A stretch of DNA of 64,000 nucleotides, taken from assembly GCF_025698545.1 (NCBI RefSeq), contig NC_068567.1, forward strand, positions 7,068,001-7,132,000, in the 5' to 3' direction. The stretch comes from Gossypium raimondii (lineage: Eukaryota > Streptophyta > Magnoliopsida > Malvales > Malvaceae). The notes under the pieces are model-generated. The model was not told the origin of the DNA and ran no database searches. It worked only from the letters and a program-made list of their open reading frames with translations. Shown in pieces: positions 1 to 10,058 of this stretch. The position numbers and the translations under genes were made by a program. The number at the start of each line of letters is the position of its first letter. Position 1 is the first letter of the stretch.

Positions 1-557
1 ACTATTCCGATTCAATTGAAAAATCTTGCCATTCTAACAAAAAATCAAATTAGTTGTGTCACGAGGTGTGCCAAGCTCAAGTGGCACATAATCTTTAGAT
101 TTCACAAATTTTTCAACCCATAACATAATGAACAAGTGAGTCCAAACATATGAAACTACTTCTCCCATTACAATGTTTAAATCAAATTAGCAAGTTAAGT
201 TCCAAGCAATATTATATCAAGGATTCAATATGTAATCAGGTAAGCTACAAAACAGCCATAAAACCAAATGAATGCAAGTTTCTTGTAAAATTTGATGCAC
301 AACTTGTAGTAGCAAATGTTCTAAGACAAAATGTAACAAGTCAATTTCTCTCATCTGCTCCTTTCTCCCCTTGTCAGTTTACACCAAATTCATTAAAGGG
401 AATAAGATAAGATGTTACATCATCACAACAAGAGTTGTAATTTGTAGAATAATATGGACATTTTCCAGAATTGTTCATGAAGATCGAAATGTCTTCAACA
501 TGATCTACATATGTTGCAACATTGTGTTTCATTCAAGCATCAATCTTTTATTAATCT
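1..557. other. Unassigned spacer
   Basis: No gene, repeat end or RNA was recognised here. The only open frames (150-410 and 371-574, plus strand) have no domain-like composition. The stretch lies 3' of the minus-strand zinc-knuckle fragment at 558-827 and may belong to the same decayed retroelement, but nothing in the sequence proves it. Confidence 0.4.
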
Positions 558-827
558 TCAAAACTGATATGTGATTGATTTTTTCTCACACTTTCTTGTG
601 AATTCTTCAACCCGTGGTTTATCTTGTGGGAACACCTTGTGCCATCTAAAATCATTGAAAAGCTTATAACATAAAGGTCTAATATGACCTGCAACACCAC
701 AATAATAACATATAGGTTTACCTTTCAACTTGTTCCATACTTCTTGTGATCGAGATATTGTTCTTTGAGATGTGACAACATGAGATGAAACATTCTTGGT
801 ATTTCTCCATATTCTATCATTGATCAA
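558..827 (-). pseudogene. Retrotransposon Gag zinc-knuckle fragment
   Basis: An 89-codon open frame contains one CCHC zinc knuckle of the form C-x2-C-x4-H-x4-C (CYYCGVAGHIRPLC), followed by CYKLF, a pattern common in plant retroelement Gag or polyprotein linkers where it binds nucleic acid. No capsid, protease or reverse transcriptase sequence is evident on either side and no LTR was found nearby, so this looks like an orphan piece of a decayed element and not a host gene. A short host CCHC protein cannot be excluded from sequence alone. Confidence 0.5.
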
Positions 828-1506
828 CCTTTTAAAAAGAGTCGAATTTGACTATCCACATTTCAAAAAGAGTCGGATGATTGTTTTTCTAATGAAAATA
901 CTAACTAAAACATTAAATTTTTAAATATTATAATTCAGATGGCAATCCACGTACAAAATCATTTGAATCGAACAAATAGATATAAAGTAGCAAAATAATT
1001 TTTTTCTATTGAAAACTTATACTTCTATATGATTTCAAATTTCATTTCGTTGCTATTAATTTTACTTATTTGTACACAACTTAAAATTTGTTAAGGTTAA
1101 ATTATTAGATTTTGTATTGTAATAGAAATATTTAAGTTACAACATTAAATCCTCTTAACTTTTTTATTTACAAATTTTAATCCAATCATTCAAAACTTTC
1201 AATTTGGCCTGTTTATACATGTCATGTGTTCATTTGGATAAATTTCAAAACAAGCCAAGTTGATATATATATGTATATATATATATATGAATGACGTGGC
1301 ATATATTATTGGACAGAACTTTGAGTAAAGAAAATATTAATGATCTCAATTATTATATTATAATTAAATCAAACATCCCTAAATTATGATTTTTATTTTA
1401 AATTAGTTCTTAAGCTTTAAAATATTCTAATTATATCCTTAAATTATCGATGTTATACCATTAAGGCATTTTTATTACTAAAGTCGTTATTAGACATCAT
1501 ATATCA
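828..1506. other. AT-rich spacer with (AT)n microsatellite
   Basis: No coding potential was seen. An imperfect alternating AT tract lies at about 1264-1288. The segment ends at the target-site duplication of the MULE at 1507-1515. Confidence 0.6.
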
Positions 1507-1515
1507 TGTGTCATA

Positions 1516-1756
1516 GGGCAAAATACCAAAAAAACCCTTTTTTTTTAATTTACCGAAATGGGCCCGATATTTTATTATTTACCGGAATGGGCTATTTTCC
1601 CCGAAAACGCGTCACTGTCAGTGCGATGTCAGGGAACGTGTCAGTAAAACGCGTCCCTGGGGGCGCTCTTTGCTTACGTGGACTCAAAGCGCACTTACGA
1701 GGACGCGTTTTTCTGCCATGTAGGCAAAGCGCGCCCCCAGGGACGCGTTTTGTTGC
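1516..1756 (+). repeat. MULE left terminal inverted repeat
   Basis: Begins GGGCAAAATACCA and is the reverse complement of 5143-5385 with roughly 85-90% identity by eye. The outer part is AT-rich; the inner ~150 bp is GC-rich with repeated GGGACGCGTTTT and GCGCGCTTTGC-type words (CpG-rich, unlike the surroundings). Confidence 0.9.
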
Positions 1757-2081
1757 CACGTAGCGCTCCCCTGGGGATGCGTTTTCCCCGCGCGTGAACA
1801 GTGCAACGATCATTTTTTTACCGTTGCCTCCCCAACGGTAAAAAAAACCCTATAAAACCCTCCCACCCTTTCATTTTTTTCACAAACTAATACTCTCTTA
1901 ATTATTTTCTCAATTTGCTCTCAATTTGCTCTCAATTTCCTTCCAAATTTCTCTCAAATCCATATTTAATTTTATTTGCTCACAATTTCCTCTTAAATTT
2001 ATCTTAAATCCCTATTTTAATTATTTTAAAAAATTATTTTTTAAATTTTTTTAAATCGTAAAAATTTGTACTAATTTAGCA

Positions 2082-2860
2082 ATGGTCGGAGAATTGATTA
2101 GTATTGATAACCAGCACATATCCATCGAACAAATGAAAATGGTAAGTGTTAAATTTATTTTTTAAAAATTATTTAAGATTTTTTTATTTATGCATTTTTA
2201 GATAATTATTAATTTATTATTTGTTATAAAAGTCTGTAGATCGGATATTAAAATGTTATATCCGAAATATGCATGGTCCTCCATCACCGTTGGTAGAGAA
2301 TTACTTGCGGGAAGCGGGTTTTTGACACGTGGCGACGGTAGGCCGGGGATGCAAGTTGGACCCGAAACTTATCAGTGCGTTGATCGAAAGGTGGAGACCC
2401 GAGACGCACACATTCCATCTTCCATGTGGAGAGTGCACTATCACTTTGGAATATGTAAATCTGCAATTGGGATTACCGGTGGACGGGTACCCAAAAACTG
2501 GGTCTGTTCAATCTAGCGATTGGGGAGCGGTGTGCTACGAGCTTTTGGGCGCTATTTCGGAGAAAATTAACGGAGGTCAGATCGAGATGGGCTGGCTACG
2601 AGACACATACCCGGAGCCGGATGATGATTCAACTGAAGTAGAAAGAATTCAATATGCTCGGACATACATTCTTCAGATAATTGGAGGTTATCTGATGCCT
2701 TACTTGTCATGGAACCTCGTACATCTAAGATGACTGCTGAAACTCGTTGATTTTAAAACAGCTGGTGAATTGAGTTGGGGGTCTGCTGTCTTGGCAACAT
2801 TATATCGGGAGATGTGCGAGGCGACACGACCGAGTAAAGTAAAAATCGGAAGAATTCCAA
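2082..2860 (+). pseudogene. Plant mobile domain (PMD) gene fragment, broken
   Basis: Exon 1 (2082-2141) begins MVGELISIDNQHIS and ends at a GTAAGT donor; exon 2 starts near 2233. The product matches the start of the plant mobile domain (aminotransferase-like PMD, MAIN/MAIL1 relatives, often annotated 'serine/threonine phosphatase 7 long form homolog'), including LISALIERWRPETHTFHLP and LQLGLPVDGYPK. Two tryptophan codons of the family have become TGA, at 2323-2325 (within GFWHVATVGRG) and at 2731-2733 (within HLRWLLKLVDF). The frame then continues to about 2860, where it runs into antisense transposase sequence, so the C-terminal part of the domain is missing. PMD proteins act in transcriptional silencing and genome stability in Arabidopsis; this copy cannot make a full protein. 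Confidence 0.85.
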
Positions 2861-4594
2861 TCATCAGATGACTCCCCCGGTGTTATTGCAAACGCAATTG
2901 GAAGAATTCTCCCACCGCCATCCTGTGCCATTGTAAGCAATAACCGATGAGTATACCTACCAAACATGAAGGTACCGTCAATTTGTACCAATGGCTTGCA
3001 GTATGGAAATGCGTCTCGGCATTGCTTAAAGGTTCAAAACAGGCATTTGAACACTTGGCATCCATGTAGCAATCGGCCATTGTAGTACGCACGTTCCGTT
3101 TCAAGGTCTGTGATAACACCTGGGACGTATCTCTTTAGCACTTGACACCACTGCCATATTTCATTAAATGAGGCGTCCCACCCACTATGCATCTTCTCCA
3201 ACGCCTTCTACTTAGCTATCCAAGCCTTGTGGTAAGAGGGCGTGTACCCCATTTGGCTACAAATATTGGCAATTAACACCGGCACTGAAGTCCTGGGATC
3301 TACTTTCACCGTGAGCAGTATCAAGCTAGCTAACATAGCTGAATCCATCTTGTGATGATCTTGTGAAACACCTATAAACGGAGTACATTAAATAATGCAA
3401 CATTACATAATAACAATATTATTCAGAAACCGTCAATACTGTACCTGCAACACATGTATGTGGACCTTTGTACTTTTTTATCTCTCACAACCCTGTCTTT
3501 TTCCTCAACGAGGCGTAAATTTTCCATGAACATGTGCTGTCTTGCACGGCACACTTCGCCTCAAACTTATCAGATTTGGATTTAACGACGTGGTAGTTAA
3601 CGCCGTTTTTGATGCTATGTTATTTTAAAGCACCAATAAAACTATCTTTGTTGGAAAACTGATTACCAACTTCAAATTCACCCAAATCTAGCCCCCGAAC
3701 TTGTACGATCACGCAACCGGTATGGTAGATTTGGAAACTCCAACGCATCATCTGCAGACAGATCGACATTATGCATGTGGGCTGGAGGTGAGTATGCTCT
3801 GAATCGTGGATTTTCTTCTTCATCTGAACTCTTTTCAGCATCTTCAGGTTCTGTTAGAATAGGCTCTGGTTTAGAAAATAAGTCAACTTCTGCACCATCG
3901 CGCTCGGGCTCTCGAGGTGGATCCACATCGGAGTCATCTTCTAACCCACCATCATCTGTAGCGTACGAGGTCCCCTCACCGGTGGACGTCGTAGGGAGTA
4001 CATCATCCCTTCTTCTAGGCATTTCATAACGTCCCCAATTGGATGTAGATTGCCAACCACTAGAACTTGATGCCGTTCCCCAGTACGTATTTCCAGCATC
4101 AAACATCGAGCCACCGACGTACATGTCCCATCCACCGACAGAGTGTCTTACAGAGGATGTGCATTCCACACCGCTGCCAAACATGAGTTGTTCCGTGTTT
4201 TGTAACCCGCTATCCGAGTGTCGGCTAGGGGTCGTGTATACATCTCGAACACCGGTTGCAAGTACATTATTTGGCGATGTAAATTGTACATATAACTCAA
4301 TATAAGGTGCTCCACTAGCAAGATGAGTCTGCACCATTGTCTCCAAGAACACCTTTTATGTCGAACGAGTCATATGTCACCGGATCAACGGAAGAACAAA
4401 ATCGATACGTAATATACAGAACTTTCATTGGCGTCGTTCCGAAAATTTTACGCCTAATTCTTTTACGAAGTTCTGTCAAATCTATGTTCTGGTTAAAAAC
4501 TAGTCGCACCATATTCTCTGAAAAAAACAATATCGTTCTCGGTGTGGCAAACCTCACGATCATAGTAAATAACAACACTAATACGTTCACTCAT
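2860..4594 (-). pseudogene. MuDR-type transposase fragment, frameshifted and truncated
   Basis: Read on the minus strand from the ATG at 4594 (MSERISVVIYYDRE), the gene encodes in order a PB1-like N-terminal domain, an acidic linker (about 3680-4300), a MuDR N-terminal DNA-binding region (about 3470-3700, around the LDLGEFEVGNQFSNKDSF stretch), and the start of the MULE transposase domain (VQIDGTFMFGRYTHRLLL and ILPIAFAITPGES, 2850-2990). Breaks: a +1 shift in a T7 run near 4520, another shift near 4330, and probably introns or further shifts between 3000 and 3500. The coding sequence stops abruptly near 2860 against the PMD fragment, so most of the DDE catalytic core after the first conserved Asp region is absent. 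The protein would normally cut and paste MULE ends in the nucleus. Confidence 0.85.
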
Positions 4595-4698
4595 ATTTAA
4601 TTTCTAACCTTCTTAACCTCTCTAAATTTTTTTGCTCTGTAACTTATGCAATCTGAGAACATTTTTTGCCTTATTTATAGCCTCACCCAAACATGCTA

Positions 4699-5004
4699 CT
4701 GTAGCAAAAGTGCGTCCACGAGGGTGCGATTTCATAAATTCTTTTGATAAAGCATCTGCTTGAAGCGTTTTTTATACTATTCGCTCAGAAACGTCAACTC
4801 GAAATTTTTTTTCAGGACCAACTGTAGCAAAAACGCGTTCACGTGGGCACGATTTTAGAAATTCTTCTGATAAAGCATCCTGCTTGAAGTGTTTTTATAC
4901 TATTTTCTCAGAAACGTCAACTCGAAATTATTTTTTCAGGACCAACTGTAGCAAAAGCGCGTCCACGTGGGCGCGATTTCAAAAATTCTTCTGATAAAGC
5001 ATTC
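4699..5004. repeat. ~123-bp tandem repeat, 2.5 copies
   Basis: Units start at about 4699, 4822 and 4945 with CTGTAGCAAAA followed by a GCGTCCACG-type segment, then ATTCTTCTGATAAAGCATC, then AGAAACGTCAACTCG. It lies upstream of the transposase start on its strand, inside the MULE, so it may be part of a subterminal promoter region (inference). Confidence 0.85.
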
Positions 5005-5130
5005 TAAACCCTAAACTCTAAACTCTAAACCCTAATCTCTTATTTGTTTAATTTTTTTCTCTAAAATCCTAAAAACCTTAAACCCTAACCCTGAAAACCT
5101 TAAACCCTAACCCTAAAAACCCAAAACCTA
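5003..5130 (+). repeat. Telomere-like CCCTAAA tract inside MULE
   Basis: Several degenerate copies of the plant telomere repeat (CCCTAAA on this strand) and variants such as CTCTAAA and CCTTAAACCCTAA, in two clusters (about 5003-5038 and 5078-5130), immediately inside the right TIR. This is interstitial and within a transposon, so it is not a chromosome end. Confidence 0.8.
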
Positions 5131-5142
5131 ACGATGGAGAAA

Positions 5143-5385
5143 CGGCAAAAATGCGTCCCTAGGGGCGCGCTTTGCCTACGTGGCAGAAAAGCGCGTCCTC
5201 GTAAGCGCGCTTTGTGTCGACGTAAGCAAAGCGCGCCCCCAGGGACGCGTTTTGCTGACACGTCCCCTGACATCGCGCTGACGGGGACGTGTTTTCGGGG
5301 AAAATGGCCAATTCCGGTAAATAATAAAATACCTGGCCCATTTCGGTAAATTTAAAAAAAACGGGTCTTTAATGGTATTTTGCCC
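5143..5385 (-). repeat. MULE right terminal inverted repeat
   Basis: Reverse complement of the left TIR at 1516-1756. It ends at TTTTGCCC (5385), directly followed by the target duplication. Confidence 0.9.
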
Positions 5386-5394
5386 TGTGTCATA

Positions 5395-6116
5395 ACTTAA
5401 ATTTTTTTTAAAGAAAACTGAATACTATAAAAAAGGATGTTGTAAATATCTTGGTTTTAAGGTTTTCAAAGCTTTTACAGGTGTTTTATCATTCACTCCC
5501 ACTTTTTTCGGTTTTACTTTATTTTTCGTTTTACTTTTAAAAATTATGTGACAACTTTTACTTTTATTTAAAATTTTCATTTTAAGTTATGTCACATAAT
5601 ATTTCACGTGTCATTTAATGATTAAATTAACGATTTTAATAATAGAAGAACTTGATTGATATAACATTGATAGTTTGGCTATGTAATTAGAATACTTTAA
5701 AGTTTATAGACCAATTTAGAATGAGGGTGTCGTGTGAAATTAATTATAATTTTTAAATAAAAAATAGAAGGATTCAATTTTTTTACTTTTTAATTATGAG
5801 GACTAAATATCAAATATTTCTAAACTACAGGGAGTAAAAGTTGATTTTAACCAAATATTTAAGCAGGCGCAGGCTTGAGTTTGGTTTAAGAAACTGAGCG
5901 GTTTAGCCCAAATGAATGGGCTTTGTCTTCAAATGGCCGACAGCAAGAAGTTAGAAAACCGCGTAAAAGAACATCAATCAATGGGGGACTCCGGGCCGAC
6001 TTGTTTCTTATAATAATACAAATTTCCTCGTTACCCACTTTCTCAGTGTTCACTTCGCGTTCTTCCCCGCAACGTATTGATTTTTTTATTCTTCTAATGT
6101 TTCTCTCTAATAAATA
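5395..6116. other. AT-rich upstream region of the RING gene
   Basis: No coding sequence other than an arginine-run antisense shadow of the RING gene's poly-Ser tract. The last ~250 bp would hold the promoter and 5' UTR of the gene starting at 6117; no unambiguous TATA box could be assigned. Confidence 0.5.
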
Positions 6117-6785
6117 ATGGCAGAGGAATTCAACAACTTCCCTCAAATGTATCTGGACATGAACATGGAAGTCCCACAACTCAAACCTTTGTCTTCTTCT
6201 TCTTCTTCTTCTTCTTCTTCTGCTGTGTTTGAAATCGAGGTTAATGCCACGTTTATCATTGTCGATGAACTGTTTGAGGAAGCCGGGAGGATTCTTTCTC
6301 AAGTGATACACGAGTTTCCTTTCGACGACTTGATTAACGACGGCAACGGTGCCGTTTTAGACATGCTTAACTCTATGCGAGTTCCGGTTCAACAGTCCAT
6401 GGTGGAAGAAATAGCGACCACAGCAGTTCACTTGGCGGCGGCTGCTAGGGATGCAGATGGGAAGGTTTTGAGAATGGAAGTGGAGATTGAGGCTGTTGTA
6501 AATGAAGTGCCTGACTTTGGGAGTGATGATATGGATATCGAAGATGATGATGACGATGAAGGGGTGGCGATGGAAGTGGTGGCGGGGAGTTTGAGGAAGA
6601 CGGTGGTTGAAACGGCGGAAAAAGATTGTACGATTTGTTTGGAAGAATTGGCAGTGGGTGGCGAAGCGGCTCGCATGCCTTGCTCGCATGTTTTTCACGA
6701 AGCTTGCATTGTAACCTGGCTAAAGAAGAAGAAATGTTGCCCTTGTTGTCGTTTTGATTTCTCTAACTTGAAAAGTGAAGTTTAG
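6117..6785 (+). CDS. RING-H2 finger E3 ubiquitin ligase, intronless
   Basis: A 222-aa protein with a C-terminal RING-H2 domain at residues 171-211: Cys171-x2-Cys174, Cys189-x-His191, His194, Cys197, and Cys208-x2-Cys211 in the order C-C-C-H-H-C-C-C. RING-H2 proteins bind an E2 and transfer ubiquitin to substrates. The conserved Pro after the seventh zinc ligand and the Trp three residues before its spacer (VTW) are present, as needed for E2 contact. N-terminal to the RING are a ten-residue poly-Ser run (26-35, from a TTC/TCT microsatellite), a predicted structured region (36-130) with no recognised fold, and an acidic run (137-148). No signal peptide or membrane segment is seen, so a soluble cytosolic or nuclear enzyme is likely. 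The ATG at 6117 follows an A/T-rich leader; the stop is TAG. Substrate unknown. Confidence 0.9.
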   Translation: MAEEFNNFPQMYLDMNMEVPQLKPLSSSSSSSSSSAVFEIEVNATFIIVDELFEEAGRILSQVIHEFPFDDLINDGNGAVLDMLNSMRVPVQQSMVEEIATTAVHLAAAARDADGKVLRMEVEIEAVVNEVPDFGSDDMDIEDDDDDEGVAMEVVAGSLRKTVVETAEKDCTICLEELAVGGEAARMPCSHVFHEACIVTWLKKKKCCPCCRFDFSNLKSEV

Positions 6786-7273
6786 GGGTTTTAATTTTTT
6801 TAATATTAGTTTTAATTATTTTAAGAAGCTCCTGATTTTGCTTTTTCTTTGAAACAATTCCTAATGGTAGGAAATTGTTTCCGAAGTGTAATTTCATAAG
6901 TTTTATTAGAATAAAGTGATTTTGATTATGATTTTATCCATGCTAAGTTGAGTGATACTCAGAAAATAATTTTAAGAGAGTTTATCTTTTATTTAATGGG
7001 TAGATATCGTTTGATTTCAAATTTTATTAAAATTTAATGTGATTATTGAATATTGAGAGATGTTAGAAAAACATATATTAAAATTACGTTTTTGTCACAT
7101 AATTTTCCAAAATTATTTATGTTTACATTTTGATAGTACTGCTTGAACCGGACTGGTCGCTCGAATCGAAAACTGGTCAGGAGAATGATCCTAAACCTTA
7201 AAATCCAAAAAAAAAAGATAGAAATGATAGCTTTCTTATTTTTATGTATAATAAATCTAGATAAAGGGATGTC
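6786..7273. other. 3' flank of the RING gene
   Basis: AT-rich, no coding potential. It probably contains the 3' UTR; the AATAAAG word near 6911 is a possible poly(A) signal. It ends at the AAGAT target duplication of the Copia element. Confidence 0.45.
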
Positions 7274-7278
7274 AAGAT

Positions 7279-7540
7279 TGTTAACAATAAAAAATAACAG
7301 AGTTTAAGTAAAGTAGAAGAGATGAGAGTAAGTGAAAATCTTCACATCAACTTTATTCAGAAAGGAAGCCTATAAATAGGCAGTACATATAACAGATGAA
7401 AGCTAAAAATTAGCAACTAGAAGAGAAAATTGGAACTGCAACCTAATAACTAAGGAAGTGATTGCATGAATAACAACTTCCTAAGGATTATGATATTAAC
7501 AATAGACTAAAACAACTGACATTATTAATTTTACTTAACA
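7279..7540 (-). repeat. Copia A 3' LTR
   Basis: 262 bp; starts TGTTAACA and ends CTTAACA on the plus strand. Partner of 15710-15971. Confidence 0.92.
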
Positions 7541-8237
7541 TTCCCTCCCTTAAACTAAAAGTTTTTGAAACATAGATAACTTCAAAGGCTTGGTCATTAT
7601 ATCAGTAATTTGATGTTCACTTTTGCAGTAGAAAAATCTATTGTTCCATCCTTTGTGAGACCCTTTAAGAAATGAAACTTCACATCTATGTGCTTACTTC
7701 TTCCGTGTAAAAGGAGATTTTTTGAAAGTTTAATGGTTGAGTTGTTGTCGCAATAGATTGCAATAGCTCCTTCCTTTTTGAACTACAAATCTTCAAGAAT
7801 TTTCTTTAACCAAACCACTTGACACGCACATGAAGTTGCTGCAACGAGCGAAGTTGCAGTTGTTGACAAAATAACAATAGGTTGCTTTTTAGATGAAAAC
7901 GAAACAGCTTCGGAACCAAGCATAAAGACGTAACCTGAAGTGATTTTTTTGTCAACCGTGTCGCCTGCACAATCTCTGTCAGTAAACCCAACAAAATCTG
8001 ACTTCATCGCGTTCTTGTAAAATAGTTCATATTCTTTTGTTCCGTGCAAGTATCGAAAAATTCTTTTGGCAGCGACGATATGCATCTCTATTGGATTCTC
8101 CATGTATCTACTGACCAAACTCAAAGAGTGCATAATCTCAGGCCTTGTTGTAGTTAAATACATCAAACTACCAACAATTTGCTTATAGAAACTGTTGTCC
8201 ACCTTTTTCCTTTCCTGATCTTTATTTAACTTCAAAC
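7541..8237 (-). pseudogene. Copia A RNase H region
   Basis: Minus-strand remnant of the Copia reverse transcriptase tail and RNase H. It includes LMYLTTTRPEIMHSLSLVSR, the region around FVGFTDRDCAGD (RNase H catalytic area, normally DxDWAG) and, in shifted frames toward 7560, the terminal DIMTKPL-type segment. The long open part is 7783-8235. The upstream half of the gene lies at 13467-14400, separated by element B. Frameshifts near 7780 and the altered catalytic motif make it non-functional. Confidence 0.85.
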
Positions 8238-8242
8238 CAAAC

Positions 8243-8668
8243 TATTAGGGATCGACCCGATTAAGCAACAAACAAGTAAAAATAGCAGAAGAAATTGAGA
8301 AGATGAACACACAAATTTAACGTGAAAAAACCCCTTCAAAGAGGATAAAAAACCATGGGCAAAGATAATTTTACTCTAATGGCAAAAGAACGAAGAGTAC
8401 AAAAGATGGAGATAAAACTAAACCCCGAAAACTCGAAAAAACAAAGAACCCTTAAAACGTAAACACAAAATTCTCTGAATGTGTTATGAGTTCTAATCTA
8501 ATGGTGTCTTTACTAAGGTTGTAAAATAGCTTATTTATAGGCTAAATTCATATGTCAAATAATAATAAAATAATCTAAACTAGTCTGTGTTTGACTGAAA
8601 CAAATAAACAGAGTTTAACCAAAAGATTATTTCTCAAATTTGACTAAAAATAGGAGTCATACTTAACA
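8243..8668 (-). repeat. Element B 3' LTR
   Basis: 426 bp, begins TATTAGGG where the partner has TGTTAGGG, ends CTTAACA. It carries a minus-strand TATAAATA-type box in the repeated CTATTTATAGG-like segment. Confidence 0.9.
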
Positions 8669-8726
8669 AATCTCCACCTTGACTCATATTTCCACAACGC
8701 CATCTTTGCCAAAGCCCGCCACGAGC

Positions 8727-10053
8727 CTATCTTGAACTATGCAGGGAATTAACTGAGTCGAATCTATGCCTAGCCTTCGACTTGTGCACTGCCAAATCAA
8801 AACTAACCCGGGTCTGATTTTCACGAACACAGTGCCCTAACTTTTCAAAACCTGCATCCAAAAGAGAACCTCTCTTCAACGAAATGCTCATACATTTTTC
8901 CCTCCTATGACCAAGTTGCCTCCGCTCCAAACGAGTTGACTTCAACTCTGTAATGGACGAGGGACGTCCGATTTCACCGGTCACTGTAGAACCTTTCAGA
9001 ATATAAAGACTGTTAGTTCTTTTACCTTTTAACAAAACGAGAGCTCCACGAGATACTTTAATGCTGCTTGACTTGATGTTGATTCTGCGTCCTTTCAAGT
9101 CTAAAATACTCAAGGAGATGAGATTCTTTCGTAAATCAGGTACATACCTGACATCTGAGAGTGTCCTAATCGTCCCATCGTGTATCCTAATTTTGACAGT
9201 ACCAATACCAATTACCTTACTAGATGAATCGTTTCCCATGCGCACAACTCCACCTTCAACCGAACTGTATGTAAAGAACCATTCTCTATTGGGACACATG
9301 TGGAAAGAACATCTCGAATCTAGGATCCACTCGGACGTGAGCTTGGAGTTATCGCTCGTTGACACTAACAAGAAATCATCACCGCTTTCATCAGCCAAAT
9401 TAGCATCAGCTACATCTTCCTCGTTACTCTCAGCAGCTCTTTTATTTCGCAGTTTATAACAATCTGCTTTGACGTGACCTAACTTTTTACAATAGCGACA
9501 TCTTTTGTCTTGTTTCTTTGATGCTACCAAAACGGAAGCTTGCCTATCTGCCTTACTATCCAAATGAAGCTCATTGTCGAGTTTGTCTCTACTCAACAAA
9601 TGACCCTTCACATCTTCAAACAAGATTTTGTCTCTGCCATAAATCAGGGTCTCCCTGAAAGACTTGTATGAAGGGGGTAAAGAGCACAATAATAGCATAG
9701 CTTGATCTTCATCATCAATATGAACCTCAACATTCTTTAAATCATTTAAAAGAGTAATGAATTGACTGATGTGATCTCTAAGAAGCTCACATTCGTTCAT
9801 ACGAAATGTAAATAGACGTTGTTTCAACACTAAACGGTTAGCCAGAGACTTAGTCCCATAAAGAGTTTCTAACCATTTCCACAAGGCGGATGAGGTCTTC
9901 TTCATCAATACCTCCTGCAATACCGTATTCGCGAGGCACAACTAGATTGCAGACAAGGCCTTTTCATCAAGCTCTTCCCATTCTGTTTTATTTAGATTCT
10001 CAGGCTTTTTCCCGATAACAACCTTTTTTAAACCGTATTGAACTAGAATTGCC
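8727..10053 (-). pseudogene. Element B Gag and protease start
   Basis: Minus-strand Gag. The first codons lie at 12920-12988 (starting MATTRFEIEKFDG), then the frame is interrupted by the solo LTR and resumes at 10053. It contains a UBN2/retrotran-gag region (LYGTKSLANRLVLKQRLF), a CCHC knuckle (CRYCKKLGHVKADC) and the beginning of an aspartic protease with LDSRCSFHMCP in place of the usual DSGCS, so the catalytic Asp-Ser-Gly is damaged. An in-frame TAG near 9942 (SAI*LCLAN) adds a stop. Beyond the protease the frame diverges into a short tail that ends about 60 bp before the LTR; no polymerase is present. Confidence 0.88.
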
Positions 10054-10058
10054 ATCAT

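Larger units (their letters stand above)
1516..5385. mobile_element. Mutator-like element (MULE) carrying PMD and transposase fragments
   Basis: A 3,870-bp DNA transposon bounded by long terminal inverted repeats and a perfect 9-bp target duplication, TGTGTCATA, at 1507-1515 and 5386-5394. A 9-bp duplication with TIRs of this length is the hallmark of Mutator-like elements. The interior holds a plus-strand plant mobile domain gene fragment (2082 to about 2860) and a minus-strand MuDR-type transposase fragment (4594 down to about 2860), meeting tail to tail. Both are broken by stops or frameshifts, so the copy is non-autonomous. The right interior also carries a ~123-bp tandem repeat and telomere-like sequence. 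Exact ends are strongly supported by the duplication. Confidence 0.93.

Noticed and set aside
5003..5130. Possible chromosome end from telomere-like repeats
   Set aside because: Short, degenerate and inside a transposon with sequence on both sides.
5886..6311. 141-codon minus-strand ORF with a run of arginines
   Set aside because: It is the antisense of the RING gene's poly-Ser microsatellite and N-terminus.
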